Source: Meriones unguiculatus (Eukaryota > Chordata > Mammalia > Rodentia > Muridae). From it: DNA of 64,000 nucleotides. Every line of letters starts with the position of its first letter. The stretch's first letter is position 1. The translations under genes were made by a program, and so were the position numbers. A model generated the notes under the pieces. It ran no database searches. It saw only the letters and a list, made by a program, of their open reading frames with translations, and was not told the DNA's origin. The stretch covers positions 11,821,501 to 11,885,500 of the forward strand of contig NC_083359.1 in the NCBI RefSeq assembly GCF_030254825.1, read 5' to 3'. Below are positions 58,161-64,000 of this stretch, one piece after another.

Positions 58161-58617
58161 AAACAGAAGAAAATGAAAACCGCATGCTTCACTATTTATG
58201 GCCACACAATAACACTATCTCTATATAAATGCCTCCATGCGCATGTGACTTGAAGTAGCTCTGAGATGACTGTTCAGGAGGGGAACATGAGCAGTTGGAT
58301 ACACACACAGTGAATTCAAAGAGGACCCTTAGGAGGTCCTTAGGAGGACCTTGTATAGATAGACAGTGATAGGGACATCACAGCCTCAAGGACATGAGCA
58401 TGACAAGGGCATAGGAGTGGAGAGTCTTATGTTGGGAGTGATTGGACAGGCACAGTTTTTGGTTCTGATCTCAGCCCTCTCTGACTTTTACTTGCTGTGA
58501 GGGGCCTGGAGCTCCCTGGGGGCTGTACCCTTTCTCCAGGCCAACCTCCTGCTGTTATCTGAAAGAAATTGATTCATTTCAGCCTCATCTGCCCACTGAT
58601 TGTTTCTTTCCCCTCAG

Positions 58618-59161
58618 AGACAGGTACTGCAGCCTCTCTGTGTAGCTCGGCTACCTAAGGGCAGATGAGCGGTGATGTGCGTGTCCACTCCTGGCCTTGC
58701 TCCTACTATCTGGACCTTGAGAAGCAATGGGTTCCTGGGAAACTGACCTTGACACCTCATTCACTGAAGTTCAGTGCGGACAGAACTGAAGAGGTCCTTG
58801 TCGGTCTGCCCCTCTCCAGCATCACTGAGATCAGAAAAGAGACTTCTCTCTTTATCTTCAGTGCCATCACAGTCCTGGAGAAGGGCCAGGCCAAGCACTG
58901 GTTCGGCTCCCTGCGGCCCAGTCGCAATGTGGTCTTCAACATCATTGAGCACTTCTGGAGGGAGCTGCTGCTGTCCCAGCCGGGCCCTGCTTCCAGCACG
59001 GCCTCCCCGAAGACCAGGGGCCAGGAGCTGATGGGACTGATGGCTACTTCCCAGAGACGCATGGAAGACACATCGAAGGTCCTTCACCATCAGGGCGAGC
59101 AGCTAGACAGTGTGATGAGGGGCCTGGAGAAGATGGAGTCAGACCTAGATGTGGCTGACAG
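58618..59161 (+). CDS. Snap47: SNAP-47, first coding exon (residues 1-165; gene continues past the window)
   Basis: The exon runs from the acceptor TTTCCCCTCAG (ending 58617) to the donor GACAG|GTGGGC at 59161/59162. Translation starts at 58665 (MSGDVRVHSW). Residues about 1-105 form the PH-like N-terminal part with the family phrase AKHWFGSLRPSRNVVFNIIEHF. Residues about 118-165 are the first (Qb) SNARE helix, with the central-layer glutamine at about 143 (HHQGEQLDSV). SNAP-47 is a SNAP-25 relative lacking the palmitoylated cysteine linker, and it acts in intracellular membrane fusion. The second SNARE helix is encoded by later exons outside the window. The frame stays open to 59531 but the sequence after the donor has no family resemblance and is intron. 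Confidence 0.93.
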
Positions 59162-59636
59162 GTGGGCAAACCCCAAGGTCCACTCGGCCTTTGCTGGAAA
59201 GGCAGAGCAGAGTGTGCGCTGGACGATCTCACGGTTAGCACACTCCCAGCACCTAGAGAAAAGGCCGTGCACCTGCTGTGTGTGCTGTGTGGGACTCATC
59301 CCAGAGAGCCACTGCCTGTTACCACCTGGGTCCTCTTGGTTCACAGAGAGTAGGGAGGCAAGTGTCCATGTTGTGATGGCTGTATGCTCTGTTAATGTGT
59401 GTGTTTCCTGTGTGCTGACTGGTCATGTCCCCAACTCTCAGGTCACTAGTATGCTCTGTGTCCCCTCCTGGTGCGGATCTGCTCCCATAGGGACAAGTAG
59501 GCTTTTATTTTTTGTTTTCTATGTACTTTGAAATGTGTTTTGGGGTAGCCTTCATTGTCCTTACTGAGTTTGTCCTTCAGAATGGGCTTTTTTTTCCCCC
59601 ACATCACTTTAAAAATGTGACCCATTTGGAGCTCCC

Positions 59637-59639
<3 letters not shown>

Positions 59640-59670
<31 letters not shown>
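59640..59670. repeat. (TG)n microsatellite
   Basis: About 15 TG units in Snap47 intron 2. Confidence 0.95.
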
Positions 59671-59673
<3 letters not shown>

Positions 59674-59884
59674 CTTCTATTGGCTGCCTTGTGTTTTTTC
59701 TGTCTTCTTGTTTCATTTGTAGTTTCGAGCTTTTATTTCTCTTAGATTTTAATTCCTAAGAATTCATTTTGCTCTGCACATGTTGCCTGACTCATGTCTC
59801 AACCCTGCTTCCTGCCTGTTATCTCAGTATTTCATGTGCCTTTTTTGTTTTATTTTATTTGTTTACTTATTTATTAGCTGTTCA

Positions 59885-60165
59885 AAACAGGGTTTCACTG
59901 TGTAGCTTTGGCTGTCTTGGAACTATCTCTGTAGGCCAGGCTGGCCTGGAACTCAAGAGATCCACCTGCTTCTGCCTTCCAAGTGCTGGGATTAAAAGGT
60001 GTGTGCCACTACTTCCCAGCCTTTGTTTATTTGTTTTTAAGACAGGGTTTCTCTGTGTAGCCTTGGCTGTCCTGACTCACTTTGTAGACCTGCCTGCCTC
60101 TGCCTCTGCCTCTGCCTCTGTCTCCCCAAGGGCTGAGATTACAAGGGTGTACCACTAAGCTTGAC
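59885..60165 (-). repeat. Two B1 SINEs in tandem
   Basis: 59885-60021 (CTGTAGGCCAGGCTGGCCTG) and 60037-60165 (GACAGGGTTTCTCTGTGTAG). The second has a (TGCCTC)n expansion replacing part of its centre. Confidence 0.88.
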
Positions 60166-61149
60166 TTCTCTGGCTTTATACTGACCTGTCTCTCCTAGTT
60201 TTCTCTTTGTCTGGATTTCTTTTTATTTTCTGTCTTTAATCAGAAGCATTTGTCCCAGGGTCCTTCCACAACTGTACTGTCAATAAAGCCTCATCTGGGG
60301 TCCCTGCTTCCCTCTTGCAATGTGAGCCTGATAGGCCTTGCCAGTCTTGGCGTGAAGGATCCAGCTCTCTTCTCCCCATTCTGTCCCTGCAGTGTCTCCT
60401 CGCAAGTGTTTAGGTTAGGTGTAAGGTCTTAGTGTCTTCCTCCAAGCCAGCATGCTCTGTCACTGACCCCTTTCCACCCCTTGCTTAGAGGATGCCAGTA
60501 CCACCTTTGTTACTGTACCTAGATGTTCAGCTTCTCCCACCATTAGTATACAGAAAAGTTTCCACAATCTTATTGCTGTCTCTTCCTGTCCTTAGGGAAG
60601 TGGTTTTAGTTTGTGGTTCATGAACATCATTTCTCCCTGGCCATTCTTCCCAAGGCCCATCTTTGGGAGTGAGTGCTCTTTCTCAGTATACCATGTTCAA
60701 ACTTATTTTAAATTTTCATGTTTATTTCTTAAAAAGTAGTTGGAAATGTACCCTTTCAGATTCTTGCAATTACAGTTCTACAGTTCTGCTTTTTTGTTTC
60801 AGTTATCCCACAGAGTCACGCTGAAAATATTAGGTAGAAGAGTGGACCTCTTTGATAACCTGTAGTATTAGTGCCACTCTGAGTAGCCTGGTGAGATCTC
60901 AGACCTGATTGCCCATGCCTCTTAGGATAGCATCAGCCCTTTGTCTGACCTCCTGCACTGCTCACCACCCCAGCTCGTGTTGGAGAGGCCACATCCTCCC
61001 ACGTGCCCTTTCCTGCACTATTGCCTCACACTTCCTGCCAGCCGCCCTGGTACAGGTCTCACGGACACTTCAGCAGAACCAGAGCTTGTATACTTTTTAA
61101 GAAATTTAATCATTTTGTATTTTCATTAAAAAAGTAAAGATAAACAATT
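60166..61149. other. Snap47 intron 2, unassigned DNA
   Basis: I see no exon or repeat signature. Confidence 0.4.
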
Positions 61150-61650
61150 CAGTTATTTTGTTGAGCTAGAGTCTCACCATATACCCAAGGCTACCCTAAA
61201 ACACGTTATACATCTCAGAATAGTCTTCCTGATTTCTCTGCCAGGCTTGTATGTCTGTAGCACCACACCTCTCCTGTGTGCATGAGGTTAAAGGCTGGTG
61301 ATGTGTACACAGAAATTGAAATCGTAAATCAATGTGGTTGGGGTTTTTTTTTTCCAAATCTGTTCTCTTTATTTATTCCTTCACAACCTCTAGTAATCAC
61401 CATTTTACCTTTAGGTTAACTTTTTTTAAACTTTTATTTATTTATTTATTATAATTTATTCACTTTGAATCCCAGGTATAGTCCCTTCCTTCATCCCCTC
61501 CCAATCCTGCCCTCCCTCCCTCTTCTCCTCCCATGCCCCTCCCCTAGCCCACTGATAGGGGAGGTCCTCTTCCCCGTCCATCTGACCCTGGCCTATGAGG
61601 TCTCATCAGGACTGGCCGCATTGTCTTCCTCTGTGGCCTACTAAGGCTCC
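61150..61650 (-). repeat. Old B1-like SINE and L1 3' terminus, both antisense
   Basis: 61150-61275 is a weak B1-like element (AGAGTCTCACCATATACCCA). 61425-61650 is an L1 3' end (AATTTATTCACTTTGAATCC, GTCTCATCAGGACTGG). Confidence 0.7.
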
Positions 61651-63469
61651 TGAGCTTGTATACTTTTAAGGTTAGAGTGGCCCTGGCATGAGGCCCCAAG
61701 GTATTGGCCTCTTGTATTTCAGTGCATGCCTGTTTGTCAGAATCACAGAGCCTGTTTCCCCGGCAGGATAGACAGAGGGTGCCTGCCATGTCTGAGAGCA
61801 AAGCTCTGTGGTCTGGGGCTGTGTGCTTCCTTTTCCACTGTAGCACCTGTACTGCTCCGCACAGAGAGGGCCCCCAGCCTCAGAACGCACTCGTGTTCTG
61901 GGGAGGGACTCGTGCATAAAGGAAGCCAGTGATCGGGTATTCTTTTGTTTTTGGTTTACCACTTGTTGGCTGAGATATCATTCAGGTAACCAAACTAGGA
62001 AGTGGTGCTTGTACACGTTTGTAGCTTATGCCTGATTCAGTAGGTCCCTGAGCTCACCTTGTTATTTCTCCAGTTTTCTAACACATGAGTAGAGCGGGCA
62101 TACTCAGGAGTGAGCAGAGCTCTTGTGGGTCCCTGACCTGTGTTGAGAGAGCATTATGGTGGTAAAGAGTAAAATGAAGCTCCTGGAACTCGTATCTAGG
62201 AATACAGTAAGCCAATAGCTTTGTACATCTGTGAAGGGTTCTCAGAGTGCCACCACAATGGCTGTAAGTTAGCTCTCTTGACCCTCCCTTTGGTTGTACT
62301 GATTTGCACAAGCAGCTCACAGACCTTGTATTGACTGGTTAATCATGAGAGTAATTACCAAGGATACATTGAAGAGATGTAAGAGGCTGGATATGTGGAA
62401 GGGGCAAGGCTTTCATGCCCTCCTTGGGCACTGCCCCCTTGGACTCTTCACATTCAGCTCTGGGAAGCCCTGACCCTGTCTCTAGGGGTTTTATTGCACT
62501 AACTACAGGGGGTGATCGATTAACCCACTGGCCACCGGGGATCCACTCAACCTCCAGCCCTTCTTCCCTCTCTGGGGGCTGAGATGAGGCTGAGGGTCCC
62601 CACCCTCTGATCCAGCCCTGATCCCCACCTGGTAGCTCCCCAGGGGCTGCTGGCCAGCAGAGGGCTGTTAGTATGTAGAAGGGACTTCGCTTGGAGATTC
62701 CTAGGAAACAGGATGAGGACCAAATGTAGTTCAGAAAGGCACACTTGAGAAATGCCTGCAAAGCTTGGAGAATTTAGAAATCTGCTTACTTTTTATTTCA
62801 TTCTGGAAAAAAAAAAAAAGACATGTTAAGTCTTTTTTGGTGCCTTTTGTCAGTTGTCTTCCTAGCTTCTTGAGTCTTTAACACAAGGAGTGACAGAATC
62901 CTTCAGGTTCTGTGTTCTTTCACTGTCAGATTAATTACACTGATTGATTTCCAGTGGTAAGCCTCATCTTATTTGTAGCTTAGTAACTTTTTATGTCATC
63001 AGGAGCGCTTGCTGATTTTTTACAAGGGGTTTTGCTGTCTTGGGATCGGCACGTCTTGTTGAATGGGGTTTGGTGTGACTCAGGCAGCCTGTGAGCTATC
63101 CTTGCATTGTTCTCTGAATGGGCTGTGGACAGACGGCTGGTGGTCCTTCTCTTTGGCAGAGCTCACCACTGAAAACACTTGTGGTTCGGCGTTCTCTCTG
63201 GGGCCATCTTCACAGATTGGGTTTCTTTCTACAGTTACTCATTTTTTTTTCCTTGCCCATGTTTCAGAGGTTGAGCTTTCTAGTGTTATACATATCTGAT
63301 AAGTTGTTAGATTTATTGGCACTGGGAGTAATGTCCATAAAACTTACTGACACCGTCCTGTGTCAGTACTTTATATTTTTTCTGTTGTTTACTTAATCAT
63401 TTCTTGTTAGAACTTTGTATTTTGTATTTGAATCACATCAAAGAACTGACTTTCAGCTTTCTCTCTCTC
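61651..63469. other. Snap47 intron 2, unassigned DNA
   Basis: Open frames on both strands around 61700-61960 and 62339-62761 have no recognisable motif or splice context. No further Snap47 exon was identified. Confidence 0.4.
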
Positions 63470-63602
63470 TTTCTTAAAGAGTTGGTCTTGCTCTGTAGCC
63501 CTGGCTAGCCTGGAACTCACTTTGCAAACCTCTGGCTGGCCTCTTAACTCACACAGATCTAGTTGTCTCTTGCCTGCAGAGTGCTGGGATTACAGTCACA
63601 GT
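63470..63602 (-). repeat. B1 SINE
   Basis: GTTGGTCTTGCTCTGTAGCC, then GAGTGCTGGGATTACAGTC. Confidence 0.82.
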
Positions 63603-63903
63603 TCCTTCATTTTTATTTGTCTTCCCTCTGTGTGTAGAGACACATACACGCCATAATATTTGTATGGACACTTGGAGTCAGTTTTCTCCTTTCACCATGT
63701 GGGTTCCAAGGATCAAACTCAGACCTTCAGGCCATCTTGGTGGCATGTTCCTTTACCCACTGAACCCAGACCATTCCCTCTGCTTCAATTCCTTCATTTT
63801 GGATTTTCTACTTTCTTTGTGTATATTTTAGTTTTTATTGTAAAACAATTTGAAATAGACACTTAGATAACTAATTATAAAGTATTTGTGTGTTTTGGGT
63901 TTT

Positions 63904-63919
63904 TTTCCTTTCTTTTTTC

Positions 63920-63953
<34 letters not shown>

Positions 63954-64000
63954 TGAGACAAGGTTTCTCTATGTAGCTCTCGCTGTCTTGGAACTTCAAC
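63904..64000 (-). repeat. Pyrimidine tract and start of a B1 SINE cut by the window end
   Basis: A TTTTC/T run (63904-63952) leads into GAGACAAGGTTTCTCTATGT, the tail-side of an antisense B1 that continues beyond the window. Confidence 0.85.

Noticed and set aside
59162..59531. Extension of the Snap47 frame beyond 59161
   Set aside because: A good splice donor sits at 59162 and family similarity stops there. The remainder is intron read-through.

Overview
The window is nuclear DNA from a muroid rodent. This follows from dense B1, B2/B3 and ID/B4 SINEs, rodent Lx-type and younger L1 3' ends, a rodent URR1-type hAT element, and split genes with GT-AG introns. Murid and cricetid origin cannot be separated from the sequence alone.

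Three protein-coding genes are supported. (1) A KRAB-C2H2 zinc-finger repressor gene on the + strand: exon 1 ends at 10039, the KRAB-A exon is 17029-17155, a 61-nt linker exon is 17341-17401, and the finger exon is 17968-19033 (418 residues, 11 fingers). (2) An apparently complete Jmjd4 on the - strand (six coding exons, 40598 down to 36070, 426 residues). It is a JmjC 2-oxoglutarate oxygenase with all three iron ligands present. (3) Snap47 on the + strand, head-to-head with Jmjd4. Its probable non-coding first exon ends at 40936 and its first coding exon is 58618-59161; the rest lies beyond the window. The Jmjd4-Snap47 pair shares a short CpG-rich divergent promoter carrying an NRF1-type palindrome and a CRE-like site.

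The main structural feature is a pair of about 6.5-kb inverted arms, 1 to ~6573 and ~39178 to 45606, separated by about 32.6 kb. The right arm carries Jmjd4 exons 1-2, the divergent promoter and the start of Snap47 intron 1. The left arm is a mirror copy, reaching the window edge, with a dead copy of Jmjd4 exons 1-2 (Trp140 to TGA) and a promoter eroded by several deletions. Jmjd4 exons 3-6 and the zinc-finger gene lie in the spacer. The geometry means that recombination between the arms would invert the spacer and attach exons 3-6 to the other 5' end.

Layout: 1-6573 left arm; 6574-9800 SINE/L1-rich DNA; 9800-19033 KRAB zinc-finger gene, with degenerate former fingers to ~20040; 20041-26600 repeats; 26614-29830 a decayed class II (betaretrovirus-like) endogenous retrovirus with a ~580-bp GGA/GA tract in its LTR; 29830-36069 repeats and unassigned DNA; 36070-40598 Jmjd4; 40599-40936 divergent promoter; 40937-58617 Snap47 intron 1 (right arm, old LTRs, L1, SINEs, URR1); 58618-59161 Snap47 coding exon; 59162-64000 Snap47 intron 2. 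SINE and L1 boundaries are by eye and good to about 10-30 bases. Family names are recognition calls, not database hits.
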